A stretch of 14,140 bases of DNA from an uncultured Caryophanales bacterium (GCA_947303105.1 CAMYXQ010000011.1:1-14140), one strand, 5' to 3'. Positions 1 through 7,912 are shown, counted from the first letter of the stretch. Numbers and translations: made by a program. Notes: generated by a model from the letters alone, not told the origin.

Positions 1-2
1 TA

Positions 3-308
3 TACGAAATGTTGGGAAATAGAAAAGCGTGCCTAGCCCGTGAGTTAACGAAGTTACACGAAGAATACATTCGCGGACCGCTCAGCGAGCTATGCGCCAT
101 CGATCCGGAAACGCTGCGCGGGGAAATGGTCATCGTCGTAGAGGGCGCTCCTCAAAAAGATGAAGCCCCTTCGGAGGAAGTAATCCTGTCCACATTAAAA
201 GAACGCCTCGTATCGATGCGTTCTAAAGAAGCCATCGCCGCCGTCGCAAAAGAGCTGGGCGTGGCGAAAAACGAAGTTTACGACTTATATCTCAAGCATC
301 TGAAGTAG
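3..308 (+). CDS. rsmI: 16S rRNA (cytidine1402-2'-O)-methyltransferase RsmI, C-terminal part (5' end outside window)
   Basis: RsmI uses S-adenosylmethionine to methylate the 2'-O of C1402 in 16S rRNA, in the decoding centre of the small subunit. Only about the last 100 residues are present. They contain the family's conserved stretch LARELTKLHEEYIRG, followed by the GEMVIVVEG strand that closes the tetrapyrrole-methylase-like fold, and then a C-terminal helical region (SKEAIAAVAKELGVAKNEVY) typical of the RsmI tail. The frame is open to the left edge (TAC GAA ATG at 3-11), and full-length RsmI is about 280 residues, so the ATG at 9 is internal rather than the true start. The gene ends with TAG at 306-308, inside its own terminator hairpin. 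It converges on the YfhO gene, with 17 bases of 3' overlap. Identification is secure from these motifs; the catalytic SAM-binding part cannot be inspected. Confidence 0.93.
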   Translation, partial: YEMLGNRKACLARELTKLHEEYIRGPLSELCAIDPETLRGEMVIVVEGAPQKDEAPSEEVILSTLKERLVSMRSKEAIAAVAKELGVAKNEVYDLYLKHLK

Positions 309-3300
309 GCTCTTCCAGATGCTTTTTCTTTTGGTGCCGCTGATAGAGGAAATAAGCGACGTGCAACATGGCGTATCCGACGACCGCGCCGCCTGCTAAA
401 GCATAGCCAACGCCAAGATACGGGGTTTTGTAACGGAACTGATACGTGACTTCGCCTTTGGGCGCGATGAAGCCAACAAACCCGCCATCCAAGCGATAGA
501 CCTGAAGTTTTTCTTCAATCGCCTGGCCGGAGTCGCCGGTGTATTTCGCGGTGACGTGCCAACCGGCATCATAACCGAGCGTGGTAACCGCGATACGGCT
601 TTCGCTGAAGTTCGTCTTTGCCGAAATATAGTCGGTCTGTTTGTAGTCAACATCGGTGAGAGCATATTCTTGCGAAGTCAATTTGGCATATTGGGCCTCG
701 ATCTCGTAGCGCTCCTTCATAAGAAGATATGGGTTCGGGGAGGCGCCGTCATCGCCATTCTTTTTCGAGAACACGATGTAGCGGACGCGGCCGGGGGCAT
801 AAATGCCAAAGAGGCCGCCGTAAGAGCCGCTCAGCTGGCTGTTCACGTTATCGAAGGAATGATATTCGTAGTTGAGAACTTTGTTCTCCTCTTTGATGGT
901 GACGCCATCTTCCTCGAAGGTGTCACCGATCATATAGACGCGAGAGATGTTCTTGCTGGGATAGGCCATGAGGAAATAGGCGCCGGTCGGATCTTCGTTG
1001 AAATAGTCTGGCAAGGCATTGCCTGAGGGGGCGTTGATCGTCCAAACGAGTTTGCCATCCGGTTTGTCGTTCACGCCATAGTTTGTCCCGAGGAAAGATT
1101 GACCCGCTCGAGCGTTGGAGTAGGGACCTTTGTACGAATCGAACGAATCGTCGGTAAGGAAGGCGGCCGGATCTTGATAATGGAATCCATAACCAGGGAC
1201 GTTTTGATAGACACGCGCTTTCAAGCGGGTGGTCAGGTTATTGTAAGGCAAGGCCGCGGTCGAGGGCGCTTCTTCGAAGCTCACCCATTCGGGGACAACG
1301 GCATCGTCATCGAAAATCGCGCCATCCAAGTAGACTTCTTCGTTGCGGACGATTTCCGCATAGCCGGAATTGCCAGATTTATCCTGGTAGAAGGCCGAAT
1401 GATTCAACTTTGTTGTGTCGAGGGTCCCATCTTCTTTGGTGATGTCTTCCGCGCCCTTGCGGTAGGCTTTGTCGACGGCGTGGCCGAGCGGCAGGTAATA
1501 CGGATTTTCGTAAATGCGGAATTTATTGTTCTTGAACACGCATTTGCTGCCGAAAGGAACGTTATAAAGGAAGTTGTCGTCGTCCCAGAGATCACCGAAC
1601 CCGGTATCCTCGCTGACGATGGCGTAATATTTCATGCCCGTGGACAAATCAAACGCAAAGCGTTTGTTGTTGTAATACCCACTCCAGCGGCTCGAGATAT
1701 TCTGATAGCCGTAAGGGCTGCCGGAATAATATTCGTTTTCGATGATATGGGAGTAATGGCTGAGATCGATGACCGCGTAGTTGAATAGCGAAGACCACGG
1801 GGTCGTTCCGTTATAGCCCATCGCATAGTTCATGTTCTTCTGGGCGGGATAGTCGGCATAGGCCCGATAGAGAGAGTGGGGGTCGTATTCTTTGGTGACG
1901 TACTGGAACGCTTCGGTGAGTTGGGTCGCGGTCGTCCAACCAAGCGATTTGTCATAACCGCCATTGAAGCTGCGGCCATAGCTGTAACTAGAACCATAAA
2001 GGAACGAAATATTGCCGCATACGCAGGCTTCAATCGCCACAAATCCCAACACAACCGGCCGAAGAGACTTCCGGTGCTGAAGGAAATAGATGACGACCGA
2101 TTCGACGACGGTCAAGCCCATTTGATAAATCGATAGCCAGAGGGTCGTGTACTGCTTGCCGTTTCTGGTCACGTAAGCCGGGATGTTATAACTGCTGATC
2201 CAGTAGGTCATGTAGTTGTCGTTGGTGAATGTTTCGTCTTTTAAGACCCACCGCACCATGAAGAACGTAAGAAGCGTCGCTACAGCGACGATGCCAGAGG
2301 CAACGGGCAATTGCCACTTCGGGGCGTCTTTCAAATTGTCCATGCCGCGGCACGCCTGCCGGATCAGCAATGGCACCAAGACAATATACCAACGGCCGTA
2401 GCCGTCGCCGGTGAATGCGAAGAAGAAGAAATAAGCGAAAATCGTGAAGACGAGATAAGAGCAAAGGGCAAATCCAATCAGGTGTTCCCAATCCTTTTTC
2501 CGAACCGACTGAATCAGTTGGAAAGCGAAGAAGATGATCATCGGGGTGAAAATAAATAACGATGACGTCCAAGAGTCATACGAGGTGGTCGCTCCGCCGC
2601 CATATAGAGTCAGCCAAAGATAGTTGCAAGTCGGGAAGAAGAACGACACAATTCCCATCATTTCGCGTCCAGGATGGTTTCCGACCATCTCGAACATGCG
2701 GGCAAAAACGCGCTTCACGTCGAAGGTCTTCAAGGCATTCAACAAATCTTGCAGGTAGAAGTAGCCAATGGATTGGCCGCGGCCGCTTAGAGTGCTTTGG
2801 CGGACGGATGGGAGCACGCTCCATGAGCAAAGCATCAAACCCAACAGAAACGCTAATGCCCCAAGGCCTAGGGCCTTCCAGTTATCGGCGGCCTTTCTCG
2901 TTTTGATCGTCCAGAAGAAACGCCATAAGGCGTATACGGCGCCCCAGACGCACATGACGACGAGGAAGAAGAACGAAATCACGCCGAGCATCCCAATGGA
3001 TAGCATCAAGGTGTATATCTTCCGTTCCTTTAGAACCCTTTCGATACCCAGCATGATAAGGGGCACGAACGGCACGCAACTGACGAAAGATGGGAACCCG
3101 ACGAAGAAGTTCACGAATCCGCAGAAGGCGTAAGCCAAGCCACCGATGCGGGAGGTCGTTTCCTTAACGCCCATGTACTTGAGATAGGCGCGCATCGCGA
3201 AAGCGCTGCATACGCACTTGACCGTCGTGAAGATGGCCGTCATCTGCGGAACCCAAGCGCGCGGGAAGAACGTGTTCAAGAACACGAAGGGGTCAAATAA

Positions 3301-3666
3301 GCCGTAATACGACATTGTGCCGATGCTGTCGGCACCGAGATAAATCGCCGGATCGTAATGGATGAAATGGCCGGTTTTGAAGAAGTTCCGCCAGATATCC
3401 CAGTAACGGTAATAGAACTCGATGTACTGGCTCATATAGTCCCAGCCATACATCTGGGTTCCTTTGTTCCAAAGGAGGGAGTAGCCCATCCAAATGAAGC
3501 CAACAATGGCAACGAAAAGACCGAAGTAGAAGAGGCTGCGCCAGTTCAAAAGCCACGGAGTGTGCTTGCGCATCCACGCTAACGCAGGCTTTGTCTGACT
3601 AGCGCGAAGCTCCGCCAAGGTGGGTTCGGGTTTTTTCGCTTCGTTATTCGGCAACTTCCGGTTCAA
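292..3666 (-). CDS. YfhO-family membrane protein (GT-C-type glycosyltransferase-like, 1124 aa)
   Basis: This is a large polytopic membrane protein. After a charged cytosolic N-terminus, the first membrane helix lies at about residues 43-66. An external segment follows with GWDYMSQY (74-81); an acidic residue in this loop is characteristic of GT-C folds. About a dozen further hydrophobic helices reach to about residue 565. Then comes a large, aromatic-rich soluble domain (about 600-1075), one last membrane helix near the end and a Lys/His-rich cytosolic tail. Family knowledge: Bacillus YfhO and Listeria relatives add sugars to teichoic acids on the outer face, using undecaprenyl-linked sugar. 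The substrate here is unknown. The gene starts 23 bases inside the P-II-like gene and its 3' end overlaps rsmI by 17 bases. The first in-frame start is TTG at 3664-3666, but AGGAGG (3667-3672) touches it with no spacing, so the TTG at 3652-3654 (12 bases of spacing) may be the true start. Confidence 0.9.
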   Translation of the reverse strand: MNRKLPNNEAKKPEPTLAELRASQTKPALAWMRKHTPWLLNWRSLFYFGLFVAIVGFIWMGYSLLWNKGTQMYGWDYMSQYIEFYYRYWDIWRNFFKTGHFIHYDPAIYLGADSIGTMSYYGLFDPFVFLNTFFPRAWVPQMTAIFTTVKCVCSAFAMRAYLKYMGVKETTSRIGGLAYAFCGFVNFFVGFPSFVSCVPFVPLIMLGIERVLKERKIYTLMLSIGMLGVISFFFLVVMCVWGAVYALWRFFWTIKTRKAADNWKALGLGALAFLLGLMLCSWSVLPSVRQSTLSGRGQSIGYFYLQDLLNALKTFDVKRVFARMFEMVGNHPGREMMGIVSFFFPTCNYLWLTLYGGGATTSYDSWTSSLFIFTPMIIFFAFQLIQSVRKKDWEHLIGFALCSYLVFTIFAYFFFFAFTGDGYGRWYIVLVPLLIRQACRGMDNLKDAPKWQLPVASGIVAVATLLTFFMVRWVLKDETFTNDNYMTYWISSYNIPAYVTRNGKQYTTLWLSIYQMGLTVVESVVIYFLQHRKSLRPVVLGFVAIEACVCGNISFLYGSSYSYGRSFNGGYDKSLGWTTATQLTEAFQYVTKEYDPHSLYRAYADYPAQKNMNYAMGYNGTTPWSSLFNYAVIDLSHYSHIIENEYYSGSPYGYQNISSRWSGYYNNKRFAFDLSTGMKYYAIVSEDTGFGDLWDDDNFLYNVPFGSKCVFKNNKFRIYENPYYLPLGHAVDKAYRKGAEDITKEDGTLDTTKLNHSAFYQDKSGNSGYAEIVRNEEVYLDGAIFDDDAVVPEWVSFEEAPSTAALPYNNLTTRLKARVYQNVPGYGFHYQDPAAFLTDDSFDSYKGPYSNARAGQSFLGTNYGVNDKPDGKLVWTINAPSGNALPDYFNEDPTGAYFLMAYPSKNISRVYMIGDTFEEDGVTIKEENKVLNYEYHSFDNVNSQLSGSYGGLFGIYAPGRVRYIVFSKKNGDDGASPNPYLLMKERYEIEAQYAKLTSQEYALTDVDYKQTDYISAKTNFSESRIAVTTLGYDAGWHVTAKYTGDSGQAIEEKLQVYRLDGGFVGFIAPKGEVTYQFRYKTPYLGVGYALAGGAVVGYAMLHVAYFLYQRHQKKKHLEEPTSDA
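294..332 (+). terminator. Intrinsic terminator of rsmI
   Basis: AAGCATCTG at 294-302 pairs with CAGATGCTT at 316-324. The stem continues inward with AAG (303-305) against CTT (312-314), leaving one bulged C at 315 and a six-base loop that contains the stop codon TAG. The run TTTTTCTTTT follows at 323-332. The T-run is present only on the + strand, so it should terminate rsmI and not the opposing gene. The same bases encode the last residues of the convergent YfhO protein on the other strand. Confidence 0.85.
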
Positions 3667-4444
3667 CCTCCTGTTCGGTCCCCGCCATTCCTAACACGTC
3701 GGATGTGGGAACGGAGAAGACGATGCCCTGACCTTTGGTGGCAAAGCCAACGGCGTTATTGACGCCTTCGAGAACGGCCTCTTTGATCGACCGCTCCACC
3801 ATGATCATGACGATCTGTTTTTCGGGGGTGATACGAACCCCATAGAACTTTTCGATTTCCTTGTTGCCGGTGCCGCGAGCGGTGATGATCGTGCCACCGC
3901 GGGCGCCAGCCGCGCGAGCCGCGGTCATGACGACATCGGTAAATCCATCGTTTACGATGGCGAAGATCGTATCGTACTTGATATTGGATTGTGGCATGGG
4001 GTTTTCCTCCTTGACTGGCTCGAAACGTTGATTGCTTAAGAATTTGTAGGTGCTGATGCCGCCTAAGGCACCGATTTTGATGATGGCGCTGATGCCTTTG
4101 GTGACGCGGCTGGTATTCAGTCTGGTAGACAGTTCTTCACGGAACTCCCTCCATTTAGATAGGCGCAGAATCGTGAAAATGACATTTTTCTTTTCCTCGC
4201 CGAAGCCGAGCACATCGTAGAAGTCGCTTGTCGATGTGCCCAAACCACTGCAGAGGAAGGACGCAGCCGCCTCGTATTTGTTGGCCATGGCGACGACGCC
4301 GGAGCCCATGCCTTCGCGCACGACCGTGATGACGAGGCCAAGTTGGGCCAAATCGTGGGTCTTCTCATAGGGCGCTTCGGGGTTCGGGATCGGCGCGACA
4401 TCCACCTGGGTGGGGGAAGCAATTACACGGACTTTATTTTTCAT
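3644..4444 (-). CDS. Tandem P-II-like regulatory protein, partner of DUF1538 membrane protein (266 aa)
   Basis: Two P-II (GlnB/GlnK-like, ferredoxin-fold) units can be seen. The first is at about residues 34-125 (LGLVITVVREGMGSGVV, then VIFTILR). The second is at about 157-252 (DTIFAIVNDGFTDVVMTAAR, GGTIITARGTG, KQIVMIMVERS, then GQGIVFSVP resembling the P-II C-terminal loop). A linker of about 30 residues rich in Pro/Glu/Asn joins them. P-II proteins sense adenine nucleotides and metabolites and bind membrane transporters or enzymes; P-II-like genes are known beside DUF1538 genes. A standard GlnB uridylylation T-loop was not recognised in either half, so the effector is unlikely to be that of classical nitrogen control. 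The ATG overlaps the DUF1538 stop as ATGA (4441-4444), and GGAGGA at 4451-4456 sits 6 bases upstream, so the two are translationally coupled. The assignment rests on motif recognition, without a structural comparison. Confidence 0.83.
   Translation of the reverse strand: MKNKVRVIASPTQVDVAPIPNPEAPYEKTHDLAQLGLVITVVREGMGSGVVAMANKYEAAASFLCSGLGTSTSDFYDVLGFGEEKKNVIFTILRLSKWREFREELSTRLNTSRVTKGISAIIKIGALGGISTYKFLSNQRFEPVKEENPMPQSNIKYDTIFAIVNDGFTDVVMTAARAAGARGGTIITARGTGNKEIEKFYGVRITPEKQIVMIMVERSIKEAVLEGVNNAVGFATKGQGIVFSVPTSDVLGMAGTEQEVEPEVAE
3667..3672 (-). promoter_or_regulatory. Shine-Dalgarno AGGAGG with abnormal spacing before the YfhO gene
   Basis: A perfect AGGAGG lies inside the 3' end of the P-II-like gene and ends directly against the TTG at 3664-3666. 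Normal spacing is about 5-9 bases. The next in-frame start-like codon, TTG at 3652-3654, is 12 bases away. The site supports translational coupling but leaves the exact start of the YfhO protein unresolved. Confidence 0.6.
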
Positions 4445-6060
4445 GCATCATCCTCCGCGAAATGAATAATCTGGTTGTCGTTCGGTTCGATGAAGCGTTT
4501 GCGGGCGCGCTGATAAACGAGCTGACGCTTCAACTCGGCGTAAACGCCGAGGAACTGAATGACGATAAGGGGCATTAGGGCAATCATCGCCACGCAGCCA
4601 AATGCATCGGAATAGACGGAATCCGATCCATGGTTTGCGTAAGCAAAACCGATGCAGAACGGCATAACGAAGGTGCTGGCCATCGGACCGGAAGCGACGC
4701 CGCCGGAGTCAAACGCGATCGCAAAGTAAATCTTCGGAACGATGAAGGACAAACCGAGCGCAACGGCGTAGCCGGGAATGGTGTAGTAAAGAATCGGGAA
4801 CTGATAATGGGCGCGGACAATCGATAGCGAAACGCCGCCGGCGATAGCCAAAGCCATGACGATAAGAACGGTCCTCGAACGGATGGTTCCTTCGGAAACC
4901 TTCTCGATCTGGCGGACCAAAACATGGACGGCCGGTTCGGCCAAAACGCCGAATAAACCAAAGAGGGCGCCGATGCCAACCGCCAAGGGGAACAAGGACG
5001 GTCTCGATGGATCGCCAAAGGCGAAACCAACTTGTTGAGCAACCGGCAAGAAGCCACATTCGACGGCCGACATGAAGATAACTAAGCCGACGTAGACATA
5101 AATCAAGCCGACGAAGATCTGCAAGATACGCTTCATCGGCATCCGGACGAAAATCCAGTTGTAGATGAGGAAGAGGACAAACAACGGCACGACCGCAAAG
5201 GCGACATTCTTCAATTGGCCAAGAAGCGCCTCACCGATATGCTGCGCAAAGAAAGGCCAGAACGAAGACCAGGAGCTATAGCTCGCGGGATCGGGGAGAT
5301 TGGGTGTCCACACCATGGCGTCGACATCCATAAAGAGGCCGAGAACCATGACGGCGATGATTGGGCCGACGGAAGCCAGAGCCGTGATACCGAATGAGTC
5401 ATCGCCGGTACGACCACCGGACGCTCTAGACGCAGCAAGGCCGGCACCGAAAGCCAAAATGAACGGAACGGTAACCGGGCCGGTAGTGACGCCGCCGGAG
5501 TCAAAAGCAATCGGCAAGAACTTGGGATTCACCACGGCCGCGAGGGCGAAAACAATCGCGTAGAAGGCCAAAAACAAAACATTTAGGCGTTTATTGCGGA
5601 GAATTCGCATGACACCGATGACAACAAAGATACCAACGCCAATACCGATGACGAGAATCAGGAGCAGCTCACTGCAACCGATTTGGCCCGCCATTGTCTT
5701 GAGGTCGGGTTCGGCAACGGTAACGGCCACGCCGAGGATAAACGTCATCGCAATGATGATGAAAAGATTCTTTCTCTTGAAAAGGGTTTCGCCGACGATC
5801 TCACCTATACGGGTCATCGATTGGTTGGACCCGAGATTAAAGGACGTCAAACCGATGACGATCGCGAAAGCGCAGATAACGAAGCTGACAAGCAGTTGGG
5901 GACTGAACTCTTCTCTTGGGATAACGCCGGTGAAATAGATGACCACAATCAAAACAACGATTGGGACAACGGCCAAGAAAGATTCAAGGAATTGCCTAAA
6001 CCAGTGCCTAACGCCTTGTTTGAACGCGGCGCGCCTTAGTTGTTTCTTGTCTTCTGCCAC
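4441..6060 (-). CDS. Tandem DUF1538 membrane protein (putative cation transporter, 539 aa)
   Basis: This integral membrane protein consists of two homologous halves. The signature AFDSGGV[TA][TS]GP occurs at residues 185-195 and again at 449-459. A second paired motif, an AEP tripeptide in a Gly-rich helix, occurs at about 116-118 and 374-376. The repeats are thus about 260 residues apart, each half having roughly six hydrophobic helices. Family knowledge: DUF1538 proteins are often two separate subunits; my recollection is that a Halomonas pair (UmpA/UmpB) was reported as a Na+(Li+,K+)/H+ antiporter. Here the two are fused. The paired conserved Asp (187, 451) and Glu (117, 375) residues are reasonable ion-binding candidates, which is inference. 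GTG at 6058-6060 is chosen as the start because AAGGAGGGAGG lies just upstream (about 6065-6075) and no other start precedes the first helix. This puts the first 53 bases inside the pseudouridine synthase gene. The following P-II-like gene overlaps by 4 bases. Confidence 0.9.
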   Translation of the reverse strand: MAEDKKQLRRAAFKQGVRHWFRQFLESFLAVVPIVVLIVVIYFTGVIPREEFSPQLLVSFVICAFAIVIGLTSFNLGSNQSMTRIGEIVGETLFKRKNLFIIIAMTFILGVAVTVAEPDLKTMAGQIGCSELLLILVIGIGVGIFVVIGVMRILRNKRLNVLFLAFYAIVFALAAVVNPKFLPIAFDSGGVTTGPVTVPFILAFGAGLAASRASGGRTGDDSFGITALASVGPIIAVMVLGLFMDVDAMVWTPNLPDPASYSSWSSFWPFFAQHIGEALLGQLKNVAFAVVPLFVLFLIYNWIFVRMPMKRILQIFVGLIYVYVGLVIFMSAVECGFLPVAQQVGFAFGDPSRPSLFPLAVGIGALFGLFGVLAEPAVHVLVRQIEKVSEGTIRSRTVLIVMALAIAGGVSLSIVRAHYQFPILYYTIPGYAVALGLSFIVPKIYFAIAFDSGGVASGPMASTFVMPFCIGFAYANHGSDSVYSDAFGCVAMIALMPLIVIQFLGVYAELKRQLVYQRARKRFIEPNDNQIIHFAEDDA

Positions 6061-7021
6061 CGGGCCTCCCTCCTTTCTGCGTCTCTACGGGGTGACGCGG
6101 TTTCCAAAACAAAGTTTTGAACTCCTTCGGCATTTCCGTTTTAAAATCATACCGCTTTTTAGAAAGCGGATTGGTAAAAATCAATTCATAGGCATGCAAA
6201 CCTAAACGGCCAAGCGGGTTGGACGGCTCGCCATATTTGTCATCTCCGATGACATAATGTCCGATGTTTCCGAGCTGAACGCGGATTTGGTTTTTGCGGC
6301 CAGACTCAATGTTGATATCCAAAAGGGCCAATCCGTTTTTGGCGGCCATCTTCGTGTAGTTCGTGATCGCAAGCTTCCCTACCGCTTTGTTTTTCGTGAT
6401 GAAAACCAAATGGAGGTCGTTTTGTGTCAAATAATTCTCAAGACGTCCCCGGTCGGGAATATCTTCCCCTTCAACGATCGCGTAGTACCCGCGCTTCTCG
6501 ACGATTTCCTGCCAATGGTTTTGCAGCGCTTCCCTGGTTTCGTAGTTCTTCGCGAAAACGAGGACGCCGGAAGTGTCTTCGTCCAAACGATGAACGACGA
6601 AGGCTCGGGCGTTGCGGTTCTTCGCGACAAGGTAATCGGACACGAATCGATAGGCGGTCTTGCCTTTTTCGCGATCGGTCGCGACGGAAAGAAGACCGGA
6701 AGGTTTATTAATCGCAATCAAATCATCATCTTCATAGATGATATCAAGCGGACGAAGCTGACGTTTCTTGATTTGGTTATAGGATACGAGGACTTCGTCC
6801 TCCGGATAGAGTTTGTAAGCGAATAAAGATACCGGAACCCCGCCGACAGCCACTTGGTGGTTGGCGATGATGTGCCGCAAGGTCTTGTTGGAGAGGTTGG
6901 GCATTTTCTCGGTTAAGAACGACAAAAGATCCGTCTCGTGATGGACCTCAAAAGTCTTCACCTTCGAGGGATCGATGAGTCCTTTTTGGCTGCGATGGGC
7001 TTTCTTGTCGTTCTTGTTCAT
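6008..7021 (-). CDS. RluA-family 23S rRNA/tRNA pseudouridine synthase (337 aa)
   Basis: The enzyme isomerises uridine to pseudouridine in structured RNA, most likely 23S rRNA; which uridines cannot be told from the sequence. An N-terminal S4-like RNA-binding region (about residues 25-85, with LRHIIANHQVAVGG) precedes the catalytic domain, which starts near IIYEDDDLIAINKPSG. The catalytic loop HRLDEDTSG (residues 144-152) carries the nucleophilic Asp147, and the RKNQIRVQL and GDDKYG motifs follow. A C-terminal tail of about 22 residues is very rich in Arg, Lys and Gly and lies beyond the usual family end; it is encoded where the gene overlaps the DUF1538 gene. I chose ATG at 7021 over an in-frame TTG at 7036. 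No Shine-Dalgarno precedes the ATG, but a perfect TATAAT does, suggesting a leaderless message. The gene follows the patatin gene after 27 bases. Confidence 0.95.
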   Translation of the reverse strand: MNKNDKKAHRSQKGLIDPSKVKTFEVHHETDLLSFLTEKMPNLSNKTLRHIIANHQVAVGGVPVSLFAYKLYPEDEVLVSYNQIKKRQLRPLDIIYEDDDLIAINKPSGLLSVATDREKGKTAYRFVSDYLVAKNRNARAFVVHRLDEDTSGVLVFAKNYETREALQNHWQEIVEKRGYYAIVEGEDIPDRGRLENYLTQNDLHLVFITKNKAVGKLAITNYTKMAAKNGLALLDINIESGRKNQIRVQLGNIGHYVIGDDKYGEPSNPLGRLGLHAYELIFTNPLSKKRYDFKTEMPKEFKTLFWKPRHPVETQKGGRPGGRRQETTKARRVQTRR

Positions 7022-7027
7022 CGCTTG

Positions 7028-7033
7028 ATTATA
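7028..7033 (-). promoter_or_regulatory. TATAAT -10 box directly upstream of the pseudouridine synthase ATG
   Basis: On the - strand TATAAT ends 6 bases before the ATG at 7021. If used as a sigma-A -10 box, transcription would start at about the A of the ATG. No good -35 hexamer is present at 16-18 bases (CGCATT-like sequence there), and no Shine-Dalgarno lies between. It could also be chance in an AT-rich gap. Confidence 0.4.
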
Positions 7034-7048
7034 CAATAATCAACGATT

Positions 7049-7912
7049 TTAATGCGACAAATAATCGATTAACGAGTCCAAATGAGAAGTCATTACTTCT
7101 CGTCCATACTCGTAAGCTGCGTGCGTTTTGGCCTTTTTCATCTCGACCAAACCGACGTCTAAGGGTTTCTCTGGATAGACGGTAAAGAACCGTCCTTCGC
7201 GGGTCATTTTCTCTACAAAGTCGATTTGTTTGTTATAAAGGGGGCGATTCGTCATATACCCTTCGACGAATTTCGGATATTGCTTAAACCGTTTTGCGAC
7301 CTTCTTTTCATCCTTCTCGTGAATCGCCTCTTCCGGGAACCGCCACCCTTCGTTTCTGGTGGTGATGATCACAATTTTCTCGAAGCCGTTATCAAGCGCG
7401 TGCTGGAATGGAATGCGTTCAACGTACCCGCCATCAAGCGCAGGCACGCCACCCACGAAGACGGGTTTCTTCACAAAGAGAGTCAATGAGCAGCTCGCTT
7501 CAAGTGAAGGATAGAAGTTTTCGTCAGAGCGATTGATATAGAGGCTCGTAAAGGCGGCTAAGTTCGTCGAGACGGAATAGAGGTCGGTTTTTCCTTCCAT
7601 CATCTCTTTTTCGTTCATCGGCCTCTTTGTTTTGCCGCCTTTGAAGAGCCAGGGGAAATTCATTAAGGAGCCTCCGAAGAGAAACCTTAAGGGTTTCAGA
7701 AAGCGGATCGAGGTCATGCTGGTCTCTAAGATTTCCTCGTAGCGGCCAATGTCGTGCGAGGCGTAGTTGCAGGCGATAAGTGCGCCGGCGCTGGTGCCAT
7801 ACGCAGCATCCGCGTAAAGGCCGTGTTCGGCCAAAACATCGACAACCCCACTCGCAAAAGCGGCCCGGCTGCCGCCGCCTTGAATGATCAAAGCCCATTT
7901 CTTTTCAGACAT
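7049..7912 (-). CDS. Patatin-like phospholipase (287 aa)
   Basis: This is a serine acyl hydrolase of the bacterial patatin family, expected to cleave acyl groups from phospholipids or related lipids. The oxyanion-hole loop is QGGGSRAAF (residues 11-19). The nucleophile elbow is GTSAG with Ser41, and the second member of the Ser-Asp dyad is Asp160 in LDGGYVERIP. Length and motif order match cytosolic one-domain patatins of the RssA/YjjU type. No signal peptide or membrane helix is evident, so it probably works at the inner face of the membrane. The ATG at 7912 is 3 bases from the stop of the GH2 gene, with AAAGGAA at suitable distance inside that gene's 3' end, so the two are likely coupled. 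The physiological substrate is unknown. Confidence 0.92.
   Translation of the reverse strand: MSEKKWALIIQGGGSRAAFASGVVDVLAEHGLYADAAYGTSAGALIACNYASHDIGRYEEILETSMTSIRFLKPLRFLFGGSLMNFPWLFKGGKTKRPMNEKEMMEGKTDLYSVSTNLAAFTSLYINRSDENFYPSLEASCSLTLFVKKPVFVGGVPALDGGYVERIPFQHALDNGFEKIVIITTRNEGWRFPEEAIHEKDEKKVAKRFKQYPKFVEGYMTNRPLYNKQIDFVEKMTREGRFFTVYPEKPLDVGLVEMKKAKTHAAYEYGREVMTSHLDSLIDYLSH

Noticed and set aside
556..1788. Long + strand reading frames (556-1026 and 1099-1788) inside the YfhO region
   Set aside because: They lie wholly antisense to a clear membrane-protein gene, have no recognisable domain or ribosome binding site, and have the low-complexity look of shadow frames produced by codon bias.
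4441..6060. DUF1538 duplication as an assembly artefact
   Set aside because: The two halves share motifs but differ in most residues and in DNA, so this is an old duplication rather than a repeated read.
6257..6826. 189-codon + strand frame
   Set aside because: It is antisense to the pseudouridine synthase gene with its intact catalytic motif, and shows no family signature or ribosome binding site of its own.
7021..7036. Upstream TTG (7036) as start of the pseudouridine synthase
   Set aside because: The ATG at 7021 is a stronger codon, the five extra residues are not part of any domain, and neither start has a Shine-Dalgarno; the longer form would also place the start above the -10 box.
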